Below are positions 36,923 through 46,647 of a stretch of 64,000 bases of DNA, one piece after another (position 1 is the first letter of the stretch; each line of letters opens with the position of its first letter). The position numbers and the translations under genes were made by a program. This stretch comes from Pedobacter deserti (GTDB lineage: Bacteria; Bacteroidota; Bacteroidia; Sphingobacteriales; Sphingobacteriaceae): the NCBI RefSeq assembly GCF_024436415.1, contig NZ_JAFMZQ010000001.1, positions 1,054,001 through 1,118,000 of the forward strand, given 5' to 3'. The notes below the pieces were generated by a model, which had not been told where the DNA came from, searched no databases, and saw only the letters and a program-made list of their open reading frames with translations.

Positions 36923-39900
36923 ATGAAGCAGTATATATTCGATTATTTATCTGAAGTTCTTCTGAATTTTTTTGATGAGGCTAACATATCCGCAGGGGAG
37001 CGTTACCACATCAGGTACGAAAAGCGCGAACAGGTCGTAGAGCAGTACAATGCCATTCCTGACGTCGCCAAAGCCAAGAGCTATGCTATCGAACCCTTCA
37101 GCTTTAATGACTATTCTTCCTACCTCATTAATTTTGGTAAGTTAAAATTAATCATCGCTGCAAGCAGCCCTGGAGTGGAAGTTGATTTTTTAACTGGCCT
37201 GAGAAACCGGGTTGCAGATAACAATAGGGATGGTTTTGAAGGCACTGCGATTCTGTTTATTCACAACACTTCATTAGACAGTCTAATTGGTGGGTGTAAA
37301 AGTTTATCTGACACTGGCATGCCCTTGAATATAGATTTTATCCGGGCAAGCATTCATAAGAAAATCAATTCCGATGATGTGTTTAAACCTCATGAAAAGC
37401 ACCTGCTGAACTTTAAATTGGCAAAGATTGGCGTCGGTAATAGTGATGACTATTCGCTATTCAACTATTCAATTTTCCTCCAGGTACTCGGTAAGCAAAG
37501 AATTGAATCCGAGGATTACGTGAAACTGGGTCTATTTCAGGACAGTAAGCTGGTTTCTTTAAATAAAGAAGAAGCGGAAAAGCGCTTGCGAAAAAATGAG
37601 GAATGGTTCGAAGACATCAATACGGGTCATCAGTATGGTGGATTGGAGAAAAAGCTGGAGAAAGAATTTAGTCAAAAGGGTGTGGATCGGTTATTGGAAG
37701 ATGACTGGACAAAATATGACTTAACTGAACTAATCCATTGGGAGAACGAGAAGGCTGAAACAAAGAACATCAGTTATTTGGAAAACACTTCTGGTAGATC
37801 CGATGACCTTCTTGTTTTGTGGGATAAAGCAAGTGGTGCGACAGTGGCTAAATCGCGCATCCGTAATCTCGTCGTATTTAACTACGAACACCGAGATAAA
37901 ATCAATATCACGCTAACCTTTGACAATAAGCCTAGGAAAGAGGGCTTTGGAACTAAAATAAATCTGGGCGAACACGAATATCAGATATCTGGCAAGAAAA
38001 TCATCTTGACCTGCACATTGGCAGAGCCTGACCAAATAACTTACAAATCGCTCGTTTATGAGCACCCTGGTTTTTCAGCCAAATATCAGTTTCACATTCT
38101 TGTACTGCCTTTTCCAGAAGATCTTATAAAAGAAATAAAACCGCTCTTTACAATACGACAGGCCAAACATAAAGCCTGGTATTTAGAAATTGCTATCGAT
38201 GGGGCATTGGTGCTTAATGATGGCAAACCAGCCCGTTTGATCGACGCGATTGAAGAAGATAGTGAATTTGAAATTCGGGAGAATCAAACCCTTGAGTTAA
38301 AAGCTCCCGAGCTCAATACACAATTCGAACAGGAAGAAGTATTATTTAGGCTGAATTACCTGGATAATTTAATTCCGATTCACATTCCTGTAGAAACGGA
38401 AAAGCCGCAGTACATTTCTGGACCTGAGGTAAGATATCAAAAGATCGAAAATAAAAAGTCGTTCCGGTATCATAGTTGGCTTGACGAAAATACAGGTAGA
38501 TATGTCATTACCCTTATCCAGGACACCGCCAAATATTATTGTGTCGATGAATTTAGAGAAAACCTAATCCTTGAGCGCCAAATAATCGCTGAAGGCAACT
38601 TAGCTTATTACCAGGATGCTAATAAAAAAATATATCACAACCCGGAGGTAGCTGTTGACGATGAACTGACCGATGCGTACCGCCAGATTATAAGCTACTA
38701 CAAGAGTAACGACTTACTTCCCAGCCTGGCATACATCACAGAGCCTTTAGAAGAATTACTAACAAAATATGTCAAGGTTTTCAATACGTTGTTAGGAACA
38801 CTGATCAATGGCCAACCATTGAGTGTAAGGCAAATGAACTTGCTTCGAATTGGCACCATACAAATGGTGGATGGGAATAAGCTTTTAAAGTTTACACCTT
38901 TGCATCCGCTTAATGTAGCATATCAGTTACAACTAAAAAATGTGCTTTATGGGAAACTAGTTAGCCACCTACTTGACAAACTACGTCCGCTGAATTTAGT
39001 TCCCTACATAAAAGGTCCGCAAAAATCTGTGCGCAGCGGCCAGAATTTTTACCAGCCATTAGAGCAAGCCCATTCTCCGGAATGGTTGTATTATTTCTTC
39101 GATGAGACATCCAGTCAACAGGTTTCCAGATTCTTTGTGGACAAATTGGTAGATCAGAAGATCGAGCAGTTTCTAAAGCACTTTCGTTATCTGTTCATCA
39201 ACGGGCAATCTACCTTGAGGATAAACCTTTTTAACCAGGGTGATACTCGTGAAATATTGCAGGGTATATTCTTATACTATGCTCGTTACTATCGCAAGGA
39301 TAATCCGGATGAGGCAGTACCTATCCAGGTGCGCATTTATGGATCAAAGGATTATATGACCAAATTTGAGGAAATTGCCTTGTGCGACGATGTTCGATTG
39401 ATCGAGCGGGCCTTTGATTTTAAACTGCCGAAAGTCAACGAACCGGAAAACTTGCTGGACCTTTACAATCGCAAGGTGACTTTCTTTAAAATAGACGATG
39501 CCTTTTCAATTGACTACGCACACTTATCTTTTTTTCAATTTGGTTATGAGGAAGTTAGCCGCTCCTCTAATAATATGTTGGAGGTTTCATCCGGTATAAG
39601 TTTAGATGGTTTATTGGCTGACGTTCCTTCCATCAGTCAAGCAGGTGCTTTCAGAACAGGTTTTGGGTATAGTGGTCTTCAAGCCAAAGAGAATGAGTTG
39701 TTGAGATTAACGAAAGGATTGAATGCCGTTGCAAATGTGATCAATACTGACCACCAATTTCAGCAAGAGATGACAGCAGCATTTGTCATCAATAGCAGTG
39801 TCAGTAATGCAGTGAGGGCAATCTATGCTAAATCACAGTGGGTTACCTTTATTGAGCCTAAAGTCAATCTGAGCTTCTTTGAAGGTTACGATGACGTAGT

Positions 39901-42211
39901 GATCATTCATTACAGCGATCAATACAACAATGCCAGCGGCTATGATGCAATCACCATCACCAGCAAGTGGGAACCCTATAAAACGACCATTTTAGAGTTG
40001 TTTAAAGAACAGGATATTCACGTCAGCGAACAGGATGTGATACACATCATTGATATGTTCAATACCCTTAACGGCGAATGGTTACTGGGCATGAACACGC
40101 CACAAAAGACCAATAGCCCTTACTTCCGTATGGAAAAGGTAAGTCTTTTGAGTGCGGTTAAAGCTGCTATGGCCGTGCTACATGACGAGCAGATCACCTG
40201 GGTACCTGTATCACTGGAAGAAATTCTAAGGATATCTGGCGCTGTTGGACTGAAAAAGGCAGACGGTTTGTTTTCAGTGAAAAACCTGGGTGAGGAAGGG
40301 ATCCATAGTGATGACCTGCTGTTGATCGGTTTGGAGGACAAGAGCGGGGAATTACATATGTACGTTTATCCATGGGAAGTTAAAATTGGCCATGTCGAAT
40401 CAGGCACAATAGCCAAAGCCATCGATCAAAGTTTTCGCTCGGCAAGTTTGCTACGCAAATTTTTGATGGAAAAGGAACTGCTGTCGAGTAAAATTTACCG
40501 GAACTTTTTTGCCAAATTATTCCTGATTGGCGCTGAAAAATGCGCAATCTATCATGTTTGGCCCGAATATGAGTCGAAATGGATAAATGCGGCAAGTTAT
40601 CGGGCACGTTTGTTAAGTGATGATTTCAAAATAAGCACAGATCTGGATAATCGTGTAGGGTATTATGGTGTCATTGCGTTTAAATGGAGTGCGGACTATT
40701 TATCCCGTTCAATCGTTTACGAAAATGATGGCTGCGTGATGACGCTGTTAAAGCATGATGGCTTAGATTACCTAACAAGGAGCCTCAACGATCTCAGTGA
40801 AGAAATGGGTGAAGGGGGTATCGAAGGTCTGTCTCCTTTTAAACTACTACGTAACCGCCTACACTCCCAGGATAGCTTTGACGGGTCTCAAGAACCGGAA
40901 GATGAAAATGACAATCCTATTGAAGAAGTTGTCCAGTCCACAGATAGAGGTGGAGCGCCTGCAAGTCCTGAAATATCTAGTTCTGGGTTTGATAGTACTA
41001 CCAACAATGAGGAAATTGTCATAAGCGCTCAGCTACTAAACAGGGTTCAAATATCTAAAGAAGAGTCTACAAGACCGCTGCCAACAGAAATACGGGGAGA
41101 GCAGCAAGCAGATCTGGCTTTTAATTTAATCGGTAAATCTGAGATAGCCACAATCAGTACAGCGATTTATGAAAAGTTGACGGCAATCAATATTGGCATT
41201 AAGAAAGAAATGCCGCAAGACATTAGTTTTATTGAGGGACCAGCATTTTACAGAATTGAGATCAAGCCTGAACCAACGACAACTATTAAAAAAATCAAAG
41301 GTGCAGCCGAAGAGCTTAATATCGCGCTACACCTTCCTGAAGAATCCAGTGTTCGGATATTCTCTGACCGAGGAAAAATCTGGCTGGAAGCTCCAAAACA
41401 GGACAATCAGAAAGTAATGGTAACGACTTCAAACATCTGGCCTCTATTTGAGCGGAATGAAGAATTCCGGGTTCCATTTGGTGCAGACATTGAAGGCAAG
41501 GTTCAGAGTGTGAATTATTCCTCCACAAACTCCCCGCATTTACTTTTAGCTGGAACAACGGGTTCCGGGAAATCAGTGGTATTGGATACTTTGATTCGCA
41601 GCGCCACCAAGTTCTACACACCTAATGAGCTGAAAGTATTTTTGATTGATCCCAAAGGAAATGAGTTGATTGATTTCGAAGGATTGCCACACTTTCCAAA
41701 AAATAATGGTTTAACCTCCGAAGATGCCATCGAATTGCTTACCGAAGCTGTGGGTGAAATGGATCGCCGTTATGTGCTGTTTCGGGAGATTAGGCTTCGA
41801 GCTGGTCGCGCTGCAAAGGATATCATCGAATATAATCGCATGGTGGAACAACAGGAAGAACGATTGCCTCGTTGGCTAATTGTCCTGGATGAATATGCGG
41901 ACCTACTCGATGAGAATCCCGGTAATAAGAGTATTATAGAGACACTACTGAAAAGACTTTCTCAGAAAGCTCGTGCAGCCGGGATCCATGTAACCATTGC
42001 TACGCAAAAACCATTAGCTACGATTGTGAGCTCTGTAATCAAATCGAATTTGACAGGTGTGATAGCCTTGAAAGTTCGGACAGCAAATGACAGTCGGGTT
42101 ATTCTAGATGATAACGGGGCAGAAACACTTGCAGGTAAAGGTGACAGTTTATTTAAAAATGGAACCGGACAAATGGTCCGTGTGCAGGCAGCGATCTATA
42201 CGCCCCAATAA
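36923..42211 (+). CDS. dptH: phosphorothioation-dependent restriction protein DptH (DndH), FtsK/HerA-like translocase
   Basis: A 1762-aa protein, typical of DptH. The long N-terminal and central part has no simple motif. The C-terminal 280 residues form an FtsK/HerA-like ATPase: Walker A GTTGSGKSV with Lys1550, FLIDPKGNELIDFEGLP, Walker B LIVLDEYADLLDE, and TIATQKP followed by arginine-rich segments. An acidic, low-complexity linker lies near residues 1300-1370. The protein probably moves along DNA and drives cleavage of DNA lacking phosphorothioate. It is 2 bp from dptG. The 119-bp gap to dndC carries a promoter-like element. Confidence 0.92.
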   Translation: MKQYIFDYLSEVLLNFFDEANISAGERYHIRYEKREQVVEQYNAIPDVAKAKSYAIEPFSFNDYSSYLINFGKLKLIIAASSPGVEVDFLTGLRNRVADNNRDGFEGTAILFIHNTSLDSLIGGCKSLSDTGMPLNIDFIRASIHKKINSDDVFKPHEKHLLNFKLAKIGVGNSDDYSLFNYSIFLQVLGKQRIESEDYVKLGLFQDSKLVSLNKEEAEKRLRKNEEWFEDINTGHQYGGLEKKLEKEFSQKGVDRLLEDDWTKYDLTELIHWENEKAETKNISYLENTSGRSDDLLVLWDKASGATVAKSRIRNLVVFNYEHRDKINITLTFDNKPRKEGFGTKINLGEHEYQISGKKIILTCTLAEPDQITYKSLVYEHPGFSAKYQFHILVLPFPEDLIKEIKPLFTIRQAKHKAWYLEIAIDGALVLNDGKPARLIDAIEEDSEFEIRENQTLELKAPELNTQFEQEEVLFRLNYLDNLIPIHIPVETEKPQYISGPEVRYQKIENKKSFRYHSWLDENTGRYVITLIQDTAKYYCVDEFRENLILERQIIAEGNLAYYQDANKKIYHNPEVAVDDELTDAYRQIISYYKSNDLLPSLAYITEPLEELLTKYVKVFNTLLGTLINGQPLSVRQMNLLRIGTIQMVDGNKLLKFTPLHPLNVAYQLQLKNVLYGKLVSHLLDKLRPLNLVPYIKGPQKSVRSGQNFYQPLEQAHSPEWLYYFFDETSSQQVSRFFVDKLVDQKIEQFLKHFRYLFINGQSTLRINLFNQGDTREILQGIFLYYARYYRKDNPDEAVPIQVRIYGSKDYMTKFEEIALCDDVRLIERAFDFKLPKVNEPENLLDLYNRKVTFFKIDDAFSIDYAHLSFFQFGYEEVSRSSNNMLEVSSGISLDGLLADVPSISQAGAFRTGFGYSGLQAKENELLRLTKGLNAVANVINTDHQFQQEMTAAFVINSSVSNAVRAIYAKSQWVTFIEPKVNLSFFEGYDDVVIIHYSDQYNNASGYDAITITSKWEPYKTTILELFKEQDIHVSEQDVIHIIDMFNTLNGEWLLGMNTPQKTNSPYFRMEKVSLLSAVKAAMAVLHDEQITWVPVSLEEILRISGAVGLKKADGLFSVKNLGEEGIHSDDLLLIGLEDKSGELHMYVYPWEVKIGHVESGTIAKAIDQSFRSASLLRKFLMEKELLSSKIYRNFFAKLFLIGAEKCAIYHVWPEYESKWINAASYRARLLSDDFKISTDLDNRVGYYGVIAFKWSADYLSRSIVYENDGCVMTLLKHDGLDYLTRSLNDLSEEMGEGGIEGLSPFKLLRNRLHSQDSFDGSQEPEDENDNPIEEVVQSTDRGGAPASPEISSSGFDSTTNNEEIVISAQLLNRVQISKEESTRPLPTEIRGEQQADLAFNLIGKSEIATISTAIYEKLTAINIGIKKEMPQDISFIEGPAFYRIEIKPEPTTTIKKIKGAAEELNIALHLPEESSVRIFSDRGKIWLEAPKQDNQKVMVTTSNIWPLFERNEEFRVPFGADIEGKVQSVNYSSTNSPHLLLAGTTGSGKSVVLDTLIRSATKFYTPNELKVFLIDPKGNELIDFEGLPHFPKNNGLTSEDAIELLTEAVGEMDRRYVLFREIRLRAGRAAKDIIEYNRMVEQQEERLPRWLIVLDEYADLLDENPGNKSIIETLLKRLSQKARAAGIHVTIATQKPLATIVSSVIKSNLTGVIALKVRTANDSRVILDDNGAETLAGKGDSLFKNGTGQMVRVQAAIYTPQ

Positions 42212-42265
42212 TATAAACAATTGTAATTTTTTCTAACATACTTCTGTTTTAGCTAGCTTATGTAT

Positions 42266-42273
42266 TAAATTTG
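42266..42273 (+). promoter_or_regulatory. probable -7 promoter element of dndCDE
   Basis: TAAATTTG matches the Bacteroidota -7 consensus TAnnTTTG and lies 57 bp before the dndC ATG, in the only sizeable gap of the dpt-dnd cluster. A clear TTTG -33 element at normal spacing was not found. The modification genes may thus be expressed separately from the restriction genes. Confidence 0.45.
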
Positions 42274-42330
42274 GTAACTTAAATGTCGGCCGTGTAGGTG
42301 GTATTTAATTTTTATTAAAAAAAAGCGACG

Positions 42331-43650
42331 ATGGCATTAGATATTAAATGGATTCTTTGCGAAATTGAAGAACAATACCTGGGCGATGATAATCCAAGAC
42401 CCTGGATCATTGGCTTTTCTGGTGGGAAAGATTCGACGATGCTGCTACAGGTCGTATGGTTGACCTTATTGAGGATTCCAGCCGAACTGCGTACGCGGAG
42501 AATCTATGTAGTGTGTAATGACACACTAGTCGAGAACCCGAAAATTGCGCAATTTATTCATAGGACACTGGATTCCATTCAGGCCGAAGCTGCTAAACAG
42601 GGATTGCCATTAACCGTACATCAGACAACGCCTAAGCTAGAAGATACTTTCTGGGTAAACTTGTTAGGTAAAGGTTACCCGGCGCCCAATAACTCTTTCC
42701 GGTGGTGTACGGATCGTTTGAAAATCAACCCAACGACAGAGTTCATAAAATCGACAATTAGTGAAGTAGGCGAAGCAATTATATTGCTCGGTACCCGTAG
42801 CGATGAGAGCTCGACACGGGCAAGGAGTATCGAAAAAAGCAAAATTCATATTCAAAGCGAACGTCTGCAAAAACATGTTTTGCCGAATGCCTATGTTTTC
42901 GCACCTATTAAAGAAGTGCTCACAGAGGAGTTGTGGCCGTATTTACTTCAGGTAAATCCACCATGGGGCGGAACACACCGGGACTTAGTCACATTGTACA
43001 ATAATGCTACGGGCGGAGACTGTCCATTAGTTATAGATAAAACGACGCCAAGTTGTGGCAACAGCCGTTTTGGCTGTTGGGTTTGTACCGTTGTAAAGAA
43101 GGACAAGTCGATGGATGCCCTGATTGATAACGGGGAGGAATGGATGGAGCCCCTTGCAGATTTCAGGGACATGCTCCAGGAGAATCGTAACAACCGGGAA
43201 TGGCGTCAGAAATGGGGACGTAATGAAAATGAGGAAGATGAAAATGAGGAACGCTGGGGACCATATATTCCTGAGAAGAGGGCTGAAATGCTCAGAATTC
43301 TGCTGCAAGCGCAAAAGGAAGTTCAGCGTACCGAAAAAGATTTAATAATTATCAACTACCAAGAATTAGTGGCCATCCAGGTAACCTGGCATCGCGATTC
43401 CATTTTTAATTATAGTGTAGCAGATATTTACAACGAGGTATACGGTACCGACTTAGATCGATCTGATTTTAATAATCAGGAGGTCTTCGAAAAGGAGATT
43501 CTGAAAGAAATCTGCGACAACTCTCGGGATTTTGACCTGATCAACGAACTTCTTGAGATACAGAAGTCACGTTACATATTGGTTAATAACTATGGGTTGC
43601 ACCATGACATCGAGAATCATTTAGAAAATCACACCCGGTTAAACAGATAA
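42331..43650 (+). CDS. dndC: DNA sulfur modification protein DndC (PAPS-reductase-like ATP pyrophosphatase)
   Basis: A 439-aa DndC. The ATP-pyrophosphatase loop SGGKDST is at residues 30-36. A conserved RWCTDRLK segment follows near 128-135. A cysteine cluster (Cys231, Cys242, Cys249, Cys252, in PSCGNSRFGCWVC) fits the 4Fe-4S site known for the family. DndC activates the DNA backbone with ATP and helps transfer sulfur to it. A charged low-complexity stretch (ENEEDENEE) lies near residue 305. dndD follows after 2 bp. No dndA is found in the window, so the sulfur donor is likely a chromosomal IscS-type desulfurase. Confidence 0.96.
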   Translation: MALDIKWILCEIEEQYLGDDNPRPWIIGFSGGKDSTMLLQVVWLTLLRIPAELRTRRIYVVCNDTLVENPKIAQFIHRTLDSIQAEAAKQGLPLTVHQTTPKLEDTFWVNLLGKGYPAPNNSFRWCTDRLKINPTTEFIKSTISEVGEAIILLGTRSDESSTRARSIEKSKIHIQSERLQKHVLPNAYVFAPIKEVLTEELWPYLLQVNPPWGGTHRDLVTLYNNATGGDCPLVIDKTTPSCGNSRFGCWVCTVVKKDKSMDALIDNGEEWMEPLADFRDMLQENRNNREWRQKWGRNENEEDENEERWGPYIPEKRAEMLRILLQAQKEVQRTEKDLIIINYQELVAIQVTWHRDSIFNYSVADIYNEVYGTDLDRSDFNNQEVFEKEILKEICDNSRDFDLINELLEIQKSRYILVNNYGLHHDIENHLENHTRLNR

Positions 43651-43652
43651 TA

Positions 43653-45725
43653 ATGTTTATTGAGCAAATAACATTCAACAATTTCAGAGTTTATTACGGA
43701 GATAATCCGGTGATACTAGCTGGGGATAAGAATCGGCACATCTCTATCGTAGCCGGTAATAACGGATTTGGCAAGACCTCATTTTTAACCGGCTTGGTAT
43801 GGGGGTTATATGGGAAGCTGATGGTTGATGTTGACCTGCGTTATCGCCAGGAAATCACAGAGTCCGGCGGTTACAAGAGATATTGCGAAAAGCTAATGAA
43901 TAAGCTTGCCGCTAATGAGGACTTAAATTATGAGTCCGCCCATGTGTTTAGCGTTACCTTAAGATTCAAAAAGCTATTAATTCCCTTTGTTCCTTGTGAA
44001 GAGGTAGAAATCAAGCGGTCATACAATATAAAAACCGGCCATGAAAAGGTCGAAATATTAATCGACGGGATCACAAATGAATTGACCAAAAGTGTGGGGC
44101 CAGAGATCTTTATCAATGACTTTATTCTTCCCAAAGAGATTGCGAAGTTCTTCTTTTTTGACGCGGAGAAAATCGTGTCATTATCGGATATTAAGACCGC
44201 AGACGAAAAGAAGTTTCTAAGCCAGGCCTACGCAGAGGTTTTAGGTATCAAGAAATACACGGATCTGAAACATAACTTAGAAAATGTCAGGATGCGGCTC
44301 AGAAACAAGTCTGCCAGCAAGAGCGATCGAGTCAAATTGGCCAGATTACAGCTTCAATTGGCTCAAAATGAAAAGCTGGTAAATCTTCATCATCAGGAGA
44401 TTGTCGAGAAGTCTGAAATCTTGATCCAAAAAAAATCAGCTTCAGACAGGTATCAAGAACAATTGATTCGTGAGGGAAGTGGCATGACAATGGAGCAGTT
44501 TAAAACATTAAGGGAGTCCCAAAATGAATTGACTGAAAGATTGTCCAGGAATAAATCACTGTTCAATGATCTGCTGGAACTTGCTCCCTTCGCAATTGCT
44601 GCATCCAACGTGCTTCAAGTGAAAAGCCAACTGGAGAACGAGCTTACGCAGAGCGTGATGTCACGAAGCTTATTGTTGCAAAAGTTCGAAGCCATCAAAA
44701 TGAAATTGATGGCCCAGTCGGAGAACCTGGAAATACCGGAAACTAAAAAGGATGACCTGCTTTTACTGATTGAGCAATCACTATTACCTGATACACCGGT
44801 AAGCTCCAAGATCCTTTTAGATTTTAGTTCAGAGCAGCAGAATAAATTTTTGAGTATTTTCGATAATCTGTCCAACTCATTTAGTAAGTACTTCAAACAA
44901 ATCATAGCCGACCAAAAACGTCTTCAAAGTAATTACAATATTGTTTACCGTAAATTGCAAGATGCGGAATCTAAGGAAAAGGATACAATAGTGAGCGCCA
45001 TCCGTCAGAAGAAGGTACAGGTGGATTTGGAAATCAGGCTATTAGAGGATGAGATTGAGAGGCTAAATGCAAAAATCGCTGGACTGAGTACTGATAGTCA
45101 GTCTGTATCAAGACAAGTTTCTGAACTGTCGAAACATGTTAAACTGGAGGATAATGACCAGCTTAAAGATGTTGTTGCTCAGCGTGCCATTGCAAACCTG
45201 GATAAGTTCATTTTAAAGCTAAAGCTGCAAAAGAAAGCCTCGCTAGAAAATAACATACATACAGAATTAAACCGCCTGATGCACAAAAATAATTTTGTAG
45301 GTGGTGTCAATGTGAGTATCCAGGGCGATTTGATAGATATTGATTTGTACGACCAGCACAATCAATTGATCGAGAAAGACTTGCTCTCAAAGGGTGAGCA
45401 GCAGTTGTATGCTACAGCATTGCTTACGGCGTTGATTCAGGAATCAAACATTCATTTCCCAGTATTCATTGATAGCCCGTTGCAAAAGTTCGACAAACAG
45501 CATTCACGGAACATCATAAAAGAATTTTATCCTCATATTGCTGATCAAGTTGTTCTTTTTCCCTTATTGCACAAGGAGCTTAACGAGCAAGAATTCCAAT
45601 GGTTGTTGCCTCAAGTTGGCAAAGCGTACCTGATCCAACAGGATTTCAAATACCAGTCCAAGTTTAAAGAGGTAGCGCCGGAGCATTTGTTTTTACACGT
45701 TAATCAAACCGTATATCATGTTTAG
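43653..45725 (+). CDS. dndD: DNA sulfur modification protein DndD (SMC-like ATPase)
   Basis: A 690-aa ABC/SMC-like ATPase. Walker A GNNGFGKTS (Lys41) follows ITFNNFRVYYG. A long coiled-coil centre spans about residues 205-560, rich in Glu, Lys, Leu and Gln. The C-terminal head has the signature LLSKGEQQLYATALLTAL and Walker B PVFIDSPL followed by a D-loop (QKFDKQH). DndD is thought to open or bend DNA for sulfur insertion by DndC/DndE. It overlaps dndE by 8 bp. It appears complete. Confidence 0.95.
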   Translation: MFIEQITFNNFRVYYGDNPVILAGDKNRHISIVAGNNGFGKTSFLTGLVWGLYGKLMVDVDLRYRQEITESGGYKRYCEKLMNKLAANEDLNYESAHVFSVTLRFKKLLIPFVPCEEVEIKRSYNIKTGHEKVEILIDGITNELTKSVGPEIFINDFILPKEIAKFFFFDAEKIVSLSDIKTADEKKFLSQAYAEVLGIKKYTDLKHNLENVRMRLRNKSASKSDRVKLARLQLQLAQNEKLVNLHHQEIVEKSEILIQKKSASDRYQEQLIREGSGMTMEQFKTLRESQNELTERLSRNKSLFNDLLELAPFAIAASNVLQVKSQLENELTQSVMSRSLLLQKFEAIKMKLMAQSENLEIPETKKDDLLLLIEQSLLPDTPVSSKILLDFSSEQQNKFLSIFDNLSNSFSKYFKQIIADQKRLQSNYNIVYRKLQDAESKEKDTIVSAIRQKKVQVDLEIRLLEDEIERLNAKIAGLSTDSQSVSRQVSELSKHVKLEDNDQLKDVVAQRAIANLDKFILKLKLQKKASLENNIHTELNRLMHKNNFVGGVNVSIQGDLIDIDLYDQHNQLIEKDLLSKGEQQLYATALLTALIQESNIHFPVFIDSPLQKFDKQHSRNIIKEFYPHIADQVVLFPLLHKELNEQEFQWLLPQVGKAYLIQQDFKYQSKFKEVAPEHLFLHVNQTVYHV

Positions 45726-46116
45726 CAGTATAAAAACATCAAAAGTAAACAGGGACCTAGTCACTAAACTGACTAATAAACTAAATCTCGGGGCTGAAAA
45801 TGTGATCGCCAGGATTGCATTTGCTTACTCTCTTTCTCAAAAGAAAACCATGGATCTCACTCAGATTCAGGATTCTTCGGGAAAAGAGTATAATGTAAAA
45901 GTTCTTTTCGGCGACTATGCGGAAATTTATATCGCGTTAATTTGTGTGCATTACAATATTTATAAAAGCGACAAGGATATTGCCCGATACATTAAAATGC
46001 ACATCGATGACGGCTTGCAGGGAATTTATGACGAAATCGAAACTAAAAATTCCATTTCAGGCAATGATTTTATAATTAATCAAGTAGAGTTAGGGTTAGC
46101 GCACTTGGGGGTATAA
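45718..46116 (+). CDS. dndE: DNA sulfur modification protein DndE
   Basis: A 132-aa DndE, the usual size. The N-terminus has TSKVNRDLVTKLTNKLNLGAENVIARIAFAYSLS, the ribbon-helix-like region seen in the family, and the remainder is helical with DGLQGIYDEI. DndE binds nicked or modified-site DNA as a tetramer in studied systems. Its ATG overlaps the end of dndD (CATGTTTAG), a sign of coupled translation. It closes the dndCDE operon. A remnant of another gene starts 10 bp after its stop codon on the opposite strand. Confidence 0.93.
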   Translation: MFSSIKTSKVNRDLVTKLTNKLNLGAENVIARIAFAYSLSQKKTMDLTQIQDSSGKEYNVKVLFGDYAEIYIALICVHYNIYKSDKDIARYIKMHIDDGLQGIYDEIETKNSISGNDFIINQVELGLAHLGV

Positions 46117-46126
46117 TTCCTTAGGA

Positions 46127-46292
46127 TTAATCCCCTTCTTCTACCACAAGATCAATCGCATTGGTGTATACGGAAGTTTCAGCGAGAGTGTCCAGTAATA
46201 CAATTAGAGTGCCCGTTCCGTACCCATTGATCTGATCCCTTATCTACACGCGAACGTAGCCCTTTGAAATCTACTGTTTTAAGTGAGTGATT
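46127..46292 (-). pseudogene. frameshifted C-terminal remnant of an unidentified gene
   Basis: On the minus strand, an open stretch from 46292 (SLKTVDFKGLRSRVDKGSDQ) continues after a frameshift near 46217. It then reads INGYGTGTLIVLLDTLAE and TNAIDLVVEEGD-stop at 46127. Together they give about 54 residues of plausible protein C-terminus without a start. The family is not recognised. It is probably a leftover of a gene disrupted when the neighbouring blocks were assembled. Confidence 0.5.
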
Positions 46293-46324
46293 CTATGGAT
46301 TACAAGGTATTTTTAAGCATTTTC

Positions 46325-46560
46325 TGTAGTCTGGCAGTAATCTGTGTGGATGATGTCGTGGAGGCTCGGCTAGTTGAATAGCTTGAATCCTCACTTAAGA
46401 GTCTCCAAAATATCGGCATTTCGCCAGAATTACAACAGCTTTTAGATGTTTCTTATTTTCGGGATCAAAAAAAGGCCTATTAAGACCTACACTTTAGAAG
46501 CCCTTCAGGCCGCGACGTAGGATTGAAATTAGGGGGCTACTTCATTGTAATATACACAAT
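46325..46560 (+). repeat. diverged direct repeat, left copy
   Basis: About 235 bp similar in the same orientation to 56895-57128. Shared blocks are GATGATGTCGTG, GAGGCT, GTCTCCAAAAT, TTTAGATGTTTCTTAT and ATTCATTGTAATATACA. A plus-strand frame ending at 46483 reads SLKSLQNIGISPELQQLLDV then SYFRDQKKAY-stop, with a TAG further up, so this was once the 3' end of a gene. The bases between the repeat and 46647 show no gene. Confidence 0.65.
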
Positions 46561-46647
46561 GAGTAGCTGAGATGGCAGAACGGGCTATCTTTGCTAAATA
46601 ATTTTTGTAAAGACGGTGGGACATGATCGCTGAGTGCAGCTAAACCG

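Noticed and set aside
42331..46116. Possible dndA cysteine desulfurase in the cluster
   Set aside because: No ORF with a PLP-lysine or desulfurase cysteine loop is present; the only PLP enzyme (28907) is an AONS-family protein.
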